Under the pieces are notes generated by a model. The model ran no database searches and was not told the origin of the DNA. It worked only from the letters and a program-made list of their open reading frames with translations. A stretch of DNA of 64,000 nt from an uncultured Candidatus Melainabacteria bacterium. GTDB taxonomy: Bacteria; Cyanobacteriota; Vampirovibrionia; Gastranaerophilales; Gastranaerophilaceae. The stretch is from assembly GCA_934754515.1 (NCBI GenBank), contig CAKVIG010000009.1, forward strand, positions 35,795 to 99,794, given 5' to 3'. Positions 51,806 through 60,458 of the stretch are shown piece by piece (the first letter of the stretch is position 1; each line of letters starts with the position of its first letter). Both the position numbers and the translations under genes were made by a program.

Positions 51806-51967
51806 ATGACAAAAATTTTACCTATTTCTGCTAATATTAATTACAAAAATATTAAAAAGGTTATTAACAAAAACAACCAAAAAGCTTGTCTTATTGATTT
51901 AGCATACGAAGATAAAGGTTATTATAAAATTGGTGATAGATTCGTCAAACAGATTTTTACGAGATAG
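51806..51967 (+). CDS. Small unrecognised protein (53 residues)
   Basis: ATG at 51806, stop TAG at 51965-51967. AAAGGA lies 7 nt upstream. The peptide starts MTKILPISANINYKNIKK, a tyrosine version of the N-terminal motif seen on larger genes, and ends KIGDRFVKQIFTR. It is basic, with no membrane segment. The convincing ribosome binding site and hairpin leader support a real gene. Function unknown. Confidence 0.6.
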   Translation: MTKILPISANINYKNIKKVINKNNQKACLIDLAYEDKGYYKIGDRFVKQIFTR

Positions 51968-51974
51968 TTTTATT

Positions 51975-52181
51975 TTATTTTTTATAAAAATGATGGTAAT
52001 ATTCTATTAATGCAATATGAATAACTGTAAGTGCGGCTGATAAATAAGCAAACGGCTTGTGCGCTTTTCTAAAATTTCTATTTTTTGATATTCCGCTAAT
52101 TGTTGCCATGCCCAAGGCTAAAGTAGCTGAGTAACCGGTCGTTTTTGGTGTGATAATTTGATTGATTGGAGAAATTTTCAT
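51975..52181 (-). CDS. Small membrane protein (68 residues)
   Basis: The protein starts MKISPINQIITPKTTGYSA and has two hydrophobic stretches (about 18-30 SATLALGMATIS and 44-62 FAYLSAALTVIHIALIEYY) and a basic C terminus. It resembles the 118-residue protein at 19965 in size class and N terminus. It lies 24 nt before the metalloprotease gene on the same strand in genomic order, so it is the downstream member of that transcript. Function unknown. Confidence 0.6.
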   Translation of the reverse strand: MKISPINQIITPKTTGYSATLALGMATISGISKNRNFRKAHKPFAYLSAALTVIHIALIEYYHHFYKK

Positions 52182-52204
52182 ATTGTTAAAATATCACGAA
52201 TAAT

Positions 52205-53656
52205 CTAAAACAACAACACTCCATACGCAGAAAATTTGCTCTTATCATTAGGGTGTCGTTTTAAATACGTTTTAACTATTTTCCTTGCATTTAAGTAATC
52301 ATGACGTTTAATGTAAATATTCGCCAATCTGATTACATAGTCAGAATTATCAGCATTCAAATTTATTAAGAATTTATATTCTTTAATGGCTTTTTCAGTA
52401 TCATTTTTAGCGTAAGCTTCTGCTAATAAAAAATGTAATTCTTCTGTATCTTTGATTTCTTTTGCTTTGTCCAAATATTCTAAACTCATTTCTAAATGGT
52501 CTATATAATAATATGAAACTGCCAAATTATAATAAACGATATATCTTACATCATTATTATCAGCTAAACTTAAAGCTTTTTCTAAAGCCTTAATAGCTTC
52601 CGGATATTTTTTTTGTGCAACAAGACTTTCTGCCAAATCAATATAACCACCGGGAAGCGTTGGAGCTTGATAAATGTAATGCTTAGCTTCCCTTGCTTTT
52701 GAAATACTTATATCTTCATCATCCCCCAAAACCAAATAAGGCACGTATTCATTCTTCATATCACCTTGATTTGTAATATCAGGTTTAATCTTATAGAGCA
52801 ATTTTAAAGTACTTATATCTGCCTCTGTTAGCTCTAATCGTGTATCATCAACCATAGTTTTATTATCTTTAGCTAAATACATAATGTTTCCGCTATCATA
52901 GCTATGTCCCATAAAACCGAGAGCATGGAATATTTCATGCAAAGCGGTATTATAAATTTGATTTGCTGAAAATTTTTCACCGTCCGGTGCTTGAATAAAG
53001 AATTTTATATTCATTCTTTCTAATTTATTAACATTTATATCAGGAGTTGTATAAGCAACAACATATTTTCGTCCATATTCCAAGTCATTGGTTTTATTTT
53101 GTAGAAATTCAATCACTATATTTGCATCCTTAGAATTTGATTCTGCAAACATTATTGGTGTAAGTTTTTCCCAACAGTCAAAAGCTTCTTTTATTTCAGC
53201 AATATAATCTTGAGGTGCAATTTGCGAATTTTTAAAACAATATGTAATCGGAAGCTTACTCCATCGCACAATTTTTTGATTATAAGGTGCTTGCCTTATG
53301 TAATTTAACGGATAATTTCGATGGACTTCACGTCTTAAATCATAAAGAAAATATTTTGCTTTAACTGATGCACTGTCCAAAATGGCATCTTCTGCTATTT
53401 TAACAAGTTTTTCTTGAGAATCTACCGTGAGCGGAGAATTTATGATTGAATTTACATAAACTTCTCTTAAATCAGAGTCGGTATTCCCAAGCGAAAACGA
53501 CTTTTCATAATACGTTTGTGCCTTTGCAACATTATTATGCTTGTAATAATAATTACCGATTTCTGCATAAATATTAGCGGTATTTGCATGAAAATATAAC
53601 GCTCCAATTAAAAGCATTGCTAATAAAGAATAGAAAATTATGCGAAATTTATTCAT
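52205..53656 (-). CDS. M10/matrixin-like zinc metalloprotease with C-terminal TPR repeats
   Basis: A 483-residue exported protein. A signal anchor (MNKFRIIFYSLLAMLLIGALYF) is followed by a TPR-like segment, then a metzincin-type domain (about 125-290). The zinc motif HEIFHALGFMGH (HExxHxxGxxGH, residues 240-251) has all three His and the Glu, and NIMY downstream is the Met-turn. A C-terminal set of about four TPRs (about 330-475) includes AEAYAKNDTEKAIKEY. It should be an active periplasmic or membrane-tethered protease. It is homologous to 58918-60150, which has lost the ligands. It lies just downstream of scpB in the same orientation. Confidence 0.88.
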   Translation of the reverse strand: MNKFRIIFYSLLAMLLIGALYFHANTANIYAEIGNYYYKHNNVAKAQTYYEKSFSLGNTDSDLREVYVNSIINSPLTVDSQEKLVKIAEDAILDSASVKAKYFLYDLRREVHRNYPLNYIRQAPYNQKIVRWSKLPITYCFKNSQIAPQDYIAEIKEAFDCWEKLTPIMFAESNSKDANIVIEFLQNKTNDLEYGRKYVVAYTTPDINVNKLERMNIKFFIQAPDGEKFSANQIYNTALHEIFHALGFMGHSYDSGNIMYLAKDNKTMVDDTRLELTEADISTLKLLYKIKPDITNQGDMKNEYVPYLVLGDDEDISISKAREAKHYIYQAPTLPGGYIDLAESLVAQKKYPEAIKALEKALSLADNNDVRYIVYYNLAVSYYYIDHLEMSLEYLDKAKEIKDTEELHFLLAEAYAKNDTEKAIKEYKFLINLNADNSDYVIRLANIYIKRHDYLNARKIVKTYLKRHPNDKSKFSAYGVLLF

Positions 53657-53688
53657 TAATTTTACCCCCTAAAAAAATTGGAGATAAA

Positions 53689-54213
53689 CTATTGTGTAAG
53701 TTCCGCATCATCTTTAACGCCTTTATCAATATTGAGAGTCTTTACTAACGCTCTAACATCACCCTTAAGTTTAAAGTATTCAGCAAACTTAGACGTTGTC
53801 TTAATATTATAAGAGCGTCCGTTTTTATCCTTATGGCGAGAAATTAAACCTTTTTCCAACAACTCTTGTACATGCTCATAAGCATTTGAACCTCTCAAAT
53901 CTTTTAGCAAAGACTGTCTTATTGGTTCTTTAAGAGCAATAACAGTGAGTGTTTTTAAAACAGGCGGTTTTAACTCAACAGGACAAAGTTTTTCTACGAT
54001 ATCAAGATGTTCTTGTTTTACTTGGAGAATATAGCCGTTTTCATCATCAATTTCCAAAGCTCCATCACGAGAAGCGTAATCCATAATCAATTCCAACAAA
54101 GCTTCTTCAACTTTTTCAGGTTCTTCTTCTAATATTTCTGCGATATCTTTTATTTGAAGCACTTTAGCTGTTACAAACAAAACAGCTTCTATTCTCGATT
54201 TTAACTGTTCCAT
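53689..54213 (-). CDS. scpB: Segregation and condensation protein B
   Basis: A 174-residue ScpB, the kleisin-associated winged-helix subunit of the Smc complex. Signatures: SRIEAVLFVTAKVLQIKDIAEIL at the N terminus, LKPPVLKTLTVIALKEPIRQS, and ELLEKGLISRHKDKNGRSYNIKTT. Slightly short for the family (180-200). Its start overlaps the scpA stop by one nt (TAATG), so the two are translationally coupled. Confidence 0.93.
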   Translation of the reverse strand: MEQLKSRIEAVLFVTAKVLQIKDIAEILEEEPEKVEEALLELIMDYASRDGALEIDDENGYILQVKQEHLDIVEKLCPVELKPPVLKTLTVIALKEPIRQSLLKDLRGSNAYEHVQELLEKGLISRHKDKNGRSYNIKTTSKFAEYFKLKGDVRALVKTLNIDKGVKDDAELTQ

Positions 54214-55151
54214 TATGCGCCAACCTCACTATTATCAACTAAAACACTCTTTGCATTCTCTATACTCGAATCCAACGAGTCAGTTCCCTCTCCTCGGGGG
54301 AGGGTTAGGGAGGGGGCTTGTTCTTCATTCTTTTCTTCAACATGCGGACGTTTAACAACATACAAATCAGAATAGAACTCATCCTGCTCTAAATCATAAT
54401 CGCTTTCTACCGTCAAAAATAATAATGAAATGTAAGCACTAATTTTATCCATACCAAGAAGTGTAAGTTCATTAAGCTCGATTTTATCTTGTCTGCTTAA
54501 GATTTCACATAAATTCGCTTTTAATCTTTGAACACCGTTTTCAATGTATTCATCATGGGCAAGATTAATAATATCATCAGGAGAAAGCTTGGCATAATTC
54601 TGAACACGTCTTTTTGCACGTTCATGAGCATTCTTTAAAGACTGCTTCTTATCAAGCATTTCATAGAATTCCAATTGGCGAATCAAATCACGCAAAGTTA
54701 CAACACGATTGTGATTTAATCTAACGCTCGTTCTTCTTTGCAAAACCTCATCAATAGAAATAACGTTATTTGTTGGAATATATTCTTCATCTTGGTAATC
54801 AAGCGGAGCATCATCATATTCTAAATCAATTTCAGGTTGAGGTTCAAAGTCTAAAACATCAAGACCTTCTAAGACATTTGATTTAAGTTTTAACAAAATT
54901 GCAGCAAATAAAAGAGTTCTACCCGTCAAACGTAAATTTTGTGCTTTTGACTGAAACAAATGCATAAGATATTTATCTGTAACTTCAACAATATCAACAT
55001 TCCAAGGATCAATTTTGCCTTGTTTTGCCATATTAACAAGAATCTCAATACCATCAACTTCTGCTTCTTGAACATACTCATTTTCTTTTGCAGTTAAAGT
55101 ATGAGCATTTGCCAAATTACTATTCAAACTATCTATATTATTTACTGCCAT
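54213..55151 (-). CDS. scpA: Segregation and condensation protein A (kleisin), with in-frame repeat insertion
   Basis: A 312-residue kleisin that bridges the Smc heads. The N-terminal region shows VDGIEILVNMAKQGKIDPWNVDIVEVTDKYL and LRLTGRTLLFAAILLKLKSNVL, typical of ScpA. The C terminus carries an insert, APSLTLPRGEGTDS (about residues 279-292), encoded by the GC-rich repeat that elsewhere lies between genes. The repeat keeps the frame open and lies after the Smc-binding winged helix, so it is probably tolerated. scpA, scpB and, upstream, smc share one strand. Confidence 0.93.
   Translation of the reverse strand: MAVNNIDSLNSNLANAHTLTAKENEYVQEAEVDGIEILVNMAKQGKIDPWNVDIVEVTDKYLMHLFQSKAQNLRLTGRTLLFAAILLKLKSNVLEGLDVLDFEPQPEIDLEYDDAPLDYQDEEYIPTNNVISIDEVLQRRTSVRLNHNRVVTLRDLIRQLEFYEMLDKKQSLKNAHERAKRRVQNYAKLSPDDIINLAHDEYIENGVQRLKANLCEILSRQDKIELNELTLLGMDKISAYISLLFLTVESDYDLEQDEFYSDLYVVKRPHVEEKNEEQAPSLTLPRGEGTDSLDSSIENAKSVLVDNSEVGA
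54283..54320 (+). repeat. GC-rich palindromic repeat inside scpA
   Basis: CCCTCTCC-TCGG-GGGAGGG then TTAGGGAGGGGGCTT. It matches the intergenic copy at 48381-48410 and is read through in frame in scpA. Confidence 0.75.
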
Positions 55152-55284
55152 ATTTATATTTTAAGTTGTACCTATAATCTTTTAATCCTCTGTTTTAATG
55201 AAACAATTAAAAGACATTATCTTCCAAATCCCTTTTGCTATTCTAACACACAAGCGACCATGACTGCAAATCTTTACAAAACTT

Positions 55285-58200
55285 TTAATCTCTTAACTTA
55301 ACACCTGTAACTTTCGAAATCCCTTTTTCTTTTTGAGTTACACCAATTGTTCTATTAGCTGACTCAATCATAGGTTTTCTGTGACTTACAACTATAAATT
55401 GAGTTGTTTCAGCTTGTGATTGAACAATATGAGCAAGTTTTTCTACGTTGATACCGTCAAGGCTGGCATCAACTTCGTCAAAAGCGTAGAATGGAGCCGG
55501 CATGTATTTTTGAATAGCAAATACAAATGATAGAGCCGTCAACGCTTTTTCACCACCTGACATACCTGCAAGACGTTGTTTTTTCTTATCTCTAGGTTGT
55601 GCCTCTATATCAAGTCCGCCTTCAAACGGTTTTTCTTCGTTTTCCAAAATCAACGTACCTTCACCATCAGAAAGTCTGTGGAAAATATCTTTGAAGTTTT
55701 CGTTAAGCACGTTATAAGTTTTTAAGAAGGTTTCTTTTTTCAAATCTTCATAACCGCGCATACGTTCCAAAATTTGTTCTCTTTCGGAGCTCAACGTTTC
55801 GATTTGGCTTTGCAATTCTTGTTGACGCGCAAGCACTTTTTCATAATCTTCTAATGCTTTCATGTTGACAGCACCCAAATCGTCCATGCGCTTTTGCAAT
55901 CTTTGAATTCTGCTTGTAATTTCTTCTATTGACATTTCAATCGGCGCAAGTTCATTCGTATTAACGCCTGATTCAGTCAGAAGTTTGCGAGTTTCTTCTA
56001 ATTGAGGCTCTAATTCGCGTCTGCGAGCTTTAAATGACTCGATTTGTTCTGCGATTTTTTCAATATCAGAAGCTTTTAAATTGCGTTGAGTTTCAATATC
56101 AACCAAATCCTTATTTATATCATCTCTTTGTTTAAGAAGTTCGCCCAACTTGTCCGTAATTTCTTTAATCTGAACATTAAGAACTTCAAGCTGTTCATTC
56201 AAACCTTTGATTTCTTCCGTAAATTTTGCTTTATCAAGTTCCAATTCTTTATTAGTATTCAAAGAACGCGCGATTGTTTCATTGTGCGTATTAATTGTTG
56301 TTGTGAAGAAATCAATCTGTTGATGCAAACCGTCAATATCATTTTGAGCGTTCGCCATATTTCTTTCATAACGCTTAATTTCAGCTTCTACACCTGCAGT
56401 TTTTTCTTTTAAATCCTTTAAATCAGAATCGTTCATAAGTTTTTCAACTTCTGAAATCGAAGTCTGAACATCTGTCATTTTTTCGGAAAGAATAATATGT
56501 TCTTCTTCCATTTTATCAAGATTTTTTTCTAAAGCAGCAATTTCAGGCTCTGTAACCTTGATTAACTCTTGTTTTTCGTCAATATTTTTCTGAGTGTTGG
56601 CAAAATTTGTTTCCAAGCTTGTTAATTCTAATTTCGCCTTATTAAATTCAGTCGTTGAAGCTGAATATTTGCTTCTAATATCTTCCATTTTTGATTCCAA
56701 ATTAGAACGTTTAGAAATTAAAGACGCATATTTGCTTTCCATCTCACGAAGTCTTGCTTTAAAAGTATCCAATTCGCTATCAGAATTTTGTGAGAACTTT
56801 AAACCTGTTTTTCTGATAGCACCACCTGTGATTGAACCTGATTTTTCGAACAAATCGCCTGATAGCGTTACCATTCTGTATTTGCCGATAAGTTTATTGG
56901 CAACGCTTCTATCTTCAACAACAAGCGTGTCGCCAACTGCGTAATAAAAAGCATTTAAATACTCATCATCAAAATCTATAAGGTTGATTGCAAAATCAAT
57001 TACACCCTTTTCTTTCGGCAAATTCAAACTGCGTGGACATTTTACGATTTTGTTCAAAGGTACAAATGTTGCACGACCGGCATTTGCGGATTTTAAAAGC
57101 TCAATACAAGTAGACGCTACGTGCTCGTCTTCTACTACAATGTGTGACATCCTTCCGCCAACTGCAATTTCCATTGCAGTTGAAAATTCTTCGTCAACCT
57201 GCCCGAGTTTTACAAGTGGTGCGTGTACGCCTTGAATATTAGCGTTTACAACGGTATCAACCGCACGTCCGAGGTTAGCTTCTTCGCTTGCGTTTTTAAT
57301 CGCCTCAAGCTTGTAAATCTTGTTGCGTGCTGTTTGAACGTCGTAGTCCATGTCTGAGATTTCGTTTTTAGTTTTATCCAAATCATTTAATGTATTTTTA
57401 AGGATAATTTTGAAATCGTCAAGTTCTTTGCCTAATTGTTCTATCAAAAGCTCTTTTGAAGACTTTGTTTCAGAAAAATTCGCTTTAAACGCTTCTAATT
57501 CACCTAGTTTCGCTTTTGCTTCTTCTATCGCTTTCTTTTTAGTCGATAAATCAGCTTCCATCGGTGCTTGCTTCTGAATAAGCTTAGTTTCTTTATCTTG
57601 CAAATCTTCAAGTTCTTTTCTTAAAGCATTTCTTCTTTCGATATGTTTTTCAGCCGTTTCATTTAATCCTGACATATCTTCTAAAATCTTATGCAAGATA
57701 GCTTTTTGCTCTTCAATGTTTTTTTCAATTCCTTTAATTTCGTCCTGTTTAAGAGAAATTTTCAATTCGGAATCTTTAATTTTGCCTTGTTGAACTTCAA
57801 TCCCATTTTTAGTATTTTCAATAGTTTTTAAATTATCTTGAATTTGTTTATCTGCAAAAACGATTGAAGAATTTTTTCTTGAGATTGAACCTTTTAATTC
57901 TTCGGCTTTTTGTTTCAGTTCTAGTTGATGACCTTCACCTTTTTCAGTAATTGTTTTTGAAATCTCATCATATTTTTCTTTGATAAGCTTCAAACGTTCT
58001 TCAAGGTCTTTGGACTTTAATTCTTCTTCTTTTTTACGTTTAGTGAATTCTAAAATATTTTCATGCGCTTTTTCTAAATTGCGTCTTAAATCAAAAAACT
58101 TAACAGTGTTGATTTGACTTTCCAAGCCTGTTTTTTCTTCTTTCAGTTTTTGATATTTAAGTGCAACTTCTTTTTCTTCATTAAGTTGTTCTAAGCGAGT

Positions 58201-58776
58201 ATTAACTTCGTTTAAAATCAAAGTCGAATTAACAACACGCTTTTCAACCGTTTCAAGCTCGTTTGTTGCTTGGTCTATTCTTCTATCAAAATCTGCAACA
58301 CCGGCAATTTCATCAATTATTTTACGACGCTCATTTGGAGTACAGTTTGTAATGCTCATAACGTCGCCTTGCATCATTACGTTGTAGCTGTTTGGCGTAA
58401 TGTTATATTTTTCTAATCGAGCGTGAATATCAGATAAAGTTGCAATTTTATCATCAAGATAATAAATACTTACAAAGCCTTGAGAAGATTTTCTGATTCT
58501 TCTTGCAACAGAAAAATCACCATCTTCTGTTTCTCCGAAAGTTACTTTTACAAAAGCTTCATTTCTTTTGTTGTAGGTTGAAATCAAGTGGAAAAGTTTT
58601 TCTGCACGCAAAGTTCTGCTTGTAGAAAGTCCAAGGGCAAAAAGAATACTGTCGATAATATTACTTTTTCCTGAACCGTTCGGACCTGAAATAGTTGTAA
58701 AACCTTTCAGCATGGGGATATCTACTTTGTTAGCAAAAGATTTAAAATTATCAATCTCAAGCTGTTTAATGAACAT
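55285..58776 (-). CDS. smc: Chromosome segregation SMC ATPase
   Basis: A 1163-residue SMC. N-terminal Walker A GPNGSGKSNIIDSILFALG (about residues 32-39); two long coiled coils (about 165-495 and 665-1000); hinge (about 500-650, GVHAPLVKLGQVDEEFSTAMEIAVGGRM); C-terminal signature GMSGGEKALTALSF and Walker B FYAFDEVDASLDGINV. It condenses and segregates the chromosome with ScpA and ScpB, encoded just downstream on the same strand (133 nt gap). Length is normal for bacterial Smc. The start (MFIKQLEIDNFKSFA) is the usual one. Confidence 0.97.
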   Translation of the reverse strand: MFIKQLEIDNFKSFANKVDIPMLKGFTTISGPNGSGKSNIIDSILFALGLSTSRTLRAEKLFHLISTYNKRNEAFVKVTFGETEDGDFSVARRIRKSSQGFVSIYYLDDKIATLSDIHARLEKYNITPNSYNVMMQGDVMSITNCTPNERRKIIDEIAGVADFDRRIDQATNELETVEKRVVNSTLILNEVNTRLEQLNEEKEVALKYQKLKEEKTGLESQINTVKFFDLRRNLEKAHENILEFTKRKKEEELKSKDLEERLKLIKEKYDEISKTITEKGEGHQLELKQKAEELKGSISRKNSSIVFADKQIQDNLKTIENTKNGIEVQQGKIKDSELKISLKQDEIKGIEKNIEEQKAILHKILEDMSGLNETAEKHIERRNALRKELEDLQDKETKLIQKQAPMEADLSTKKKAIEEAKAKLGELEAFKANFSETKSSKELLIEQLGKELDDFKIILKNTLNDLDKTKNEISDMDYDVQTARNKIYKLEAIKNASEEANLGRAVDTVVNANIQGVHAPLVKLGQVDEEFSTAMEIAVGGRMSHIVVEDEHVASTCIELLKSANAGRATFVPLNKIVKCPRSLNLPKEKGVIDFAINLIDFDDEYLNAFYYAVGDTLVVEDRSVANKLIGKYRMVTLSGDLFEKSGSITGGAIRKTGLKFSQNSDSELDTFKARLREMESKYASLISKRSNLESKMEDIRSKYSASTTEFNKAKLELTSLETNFANTQKNIDEKQELIKVTEPEIAALEKNLDKMEEEHIILSEKMTDVQTSISEVEKLMNDSDLKDLKEKTAGVEAEIKRYERNMANAQNDIDGLHQQIDFFTTTINTHNETIARSLNTNKELELDKAKFTEEIKGLNEQLEVLNVQIKEITDKLGELLKQRDDINKDLVDIETQRNLKASDIEKIAEQIESFKARRRELEPQLEETRKLLTESGVNTNELAPIEMSIEEITSRIQRLQKRMDDLGAVNMKALEDYEKVLARQQELQSQIETLSSEREQILERMRGYEDLKKETFLKTYNVLNENFKDIFHRLSDGEGTLILENEEKPFEGGLDIEAQPRDKKKQRLAGMSGGEKALTALSFVFAIQKYMPAPFYAFDEVDASLDGINVEKLAHIVQSQAETTQFIVVSHRKPMIESANRTIGVTQKEKGISKVTGVKLRD

Positions 58777-58855
58777 AACTTCCCCTTCTTAATACTCCTC
58801 TATTCATTAAAATTACATTAAAAATCAAGTCATGTCAACAATATAGTCTATAAAT

Positions 58856-58892
58856 AAAAAACCTTTGTTAAAATTCAAAATTTAACAAAGGT
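58856..58892 (-). terminator. Rho-independent terminator of the M10-like pseudoprotease gene
   Basis: ACCTTTGTTAAA (58861-58872) pairs with TTTAACAAAGGT (58881-58892); on the minus strand TTTTT follows. Confidence 0.85.
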
Positions 58893-58917
58893 TTTTATTT
58901 TAACTTTTTAAGAATTA

Positions 58918-60150
58918 TTAATCTTCTACATCGCCTGCTGTTTTTCCATATTTTCTGATAGTTGCGTTTAAAAGATTTTCTTGGTGCTTTTCTCTATAAA
59001 TTTGGCACAATAGATTGTACGCATATCTGTTATACGGATTTTGGTGCAAAATAGTATCTAATTGCTCGATTGCTGATGTTGAACGTTTTGTATAATAATC
59101 AATCAATGCCGGTAAGATTTCGGTTTTATCGTTCATATCAGTTGCGCAAGCAATTTCTGCACAGCTTTTTGCTTTATCGAATTCTTCTGCATCCAAATAC
59201 ATAACAGCAACTTCGTAGTAAACTTCTGATTTACTTCTTCTGTCACTCTTCATTTGTGCAACAGCTTGGTATTCTTGAGCAGCTTTATCATATTCTGCAC
59301 GACGTCTGTATTGTTCAGCCAATGCTAATTTTGTTTCAATATCGTTTGCAACAACTTCGTCTAAATTCTTTGTATCATTTGTTACAGGAACATTTAATGT
59401 TGACAAAATTTCAGGAACAGTAAACATTTGTGATTTTTCTTCAGGGGTCGGTGCAACATTTGTTACATCAGGAACTACTGAGTAAACCAATGCCAATGTT
59501 TTTAAATCTCTCGCTGTAATTTCAGTATTGAATTTTGTACCGATTGGGTACATAACATCATAAATACTTGGGCTTTTGCCGTTCAAACCAAGAGAAAGAC
59601 CGATTTCTTGAAGAGCTGATGAGAACAACTGCTTAGAATCAAGATTATGTCCTTTATAATCTGTTTTCTTAAACGTAATAATTGAATCTTTAATTGTATT
59701 ACCGCTTAAAGTAAATGATTGTGTGCCTAAAGTTGCTTTGTTGTCATTAATATTTTTAAAATAACATTTCATATCAGCGCCTGTGGCGTCTTCTACAATT
59801 TCAAAACTTACAAGACCGTCGCTTGCTCTTTCCCAATATTTATAAGCACTCAAAACAACTTCTCTATAATAATCAGGAACATCAGGAGTGTCTTGAACGT
59901 AAATTTTTAGAGGGAATGAAGCTTTATTCCAACGAACGATTTTGCCGTTTGCAGCAACTTCTCTGAAATAGCTGTCGATTACTGCAGCTTTTATTGTTTT
60001 TTCACTCATTGATTTATCATAGCCAAGAGTGATTGCATAACTGTTTTTTAGATTGAATTCAGGAGCTGTGTCAGAAATTTTGTTGTTTATACTAAGTAAA
60101 GACATTGCGCCTGCTGTGATTAGTAATGTACAAATTGCTATCTTTTTCAT
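58918..60150 (-). CDS. M10-like pseudoprotease with C-terminal TPR repeats
   Basis: A 410-residue exported protein with signal peptide MKKIAICTLLITAGAMSLLS. It is homologous to 52205-53656 along the metzincin-like domain (shared GKIVRWxK, RDLKTLALVYSVVPDVTN against ADISTLKLLYKIKPDITN, and a VMY/IMY Met-turn) and TPR tail. The zinc motif position reads QEIGLSLGLNGK (residues 181-192), so all three His are replaced (Q, L, K) while Glu and both Gly remain. I infer loss of proteolysis and a binding or regulatory role, perhaps toward the active paralogue. It lies upstream of smc on the same strand, after its own terminator. Confidence 0.85.
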   Translation of the reverse strand: MKKIAICTLLITAGAMSLLSINNKISDTAPEFNLKNSYAITLGYDKSMSEKTIKAAVIDSYFREVAANGKIVRWNKASFPLKIYVQDTPDVPDYYREVVLSAYKYWERASDGLVSFEIVEDATGADMKCYFKNINDNKATLGTQSFTLSGNTIKDSIITFKKTDYKGHNLDSKQLFSSALQEIGLSLGLNGKSPSIYDVMYPIGTKFNTEITARDLKTLALVYSVVPDVTNVAPTPEEKSQMFTVPEILSTLNVPVTNDTKNLDEVVANDIETKLALAEQYRRRAEYDKAAQEYQAVAQMKSDRRSKSEVYYEVAVMYLDAEEFDKAKSCAEIACATDMNDKTEILPALIDYYTKRSTSAIEQLDTILHQNPYNRYAYNLLCQIYREKHQENLLNATIRKYGKTAGDVED

Positions 60151-60333
60151 CTTTTGAAAAACCTCTTTTTCCTTTATATTGTCACTTATATTATATACTA
60201 AAAACCGTCAAGATATTTTTTTGCTACTTTTTCTCCTAAAATTATACAATATTTGACATAACTTTACAATTAGTATACTAATTATTGAAACTTTCAAAAT
60301 TTTAAGGTAAACTTTACTCATTAAGGAGGATAT

Positions 60334-60456
60334 ATGCACGAGTACGTTTTTAAAATGAAAAAAGGCGATATTGAAATCGAATTAAAGTCTGACGACTTGG
60401 AATTTGTTGAAGAACAACTTAATAAGTGGCGTGAAGAATTATTGCAGGATAAATAA
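60334..60456 (+). CDS. Small protein (40 residues) related to the N terminus of the next gene
   Basis: ATG at 60334 after AAGGAGGATAT, a near-perfect Shine-Dalgarno; stop TAA at 60454. The peptide, MHEYVFKMKKGDIEIELKSD then DLEFVEEQLNKWREELL, aligns with residues 1-37 of the following protein (YSFKITKGKYILSLSTSDKELVEEQFALW). The gap to that gene is 2 nt, so they are one operon. It could be a free copy of an interaction domain. Confidence 0.8.
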   Translation: MHEYVFKMKKGDIEIELKSDDLEFVEEQLNKWREELLQDK

Positions 60457-60458
60457 TT

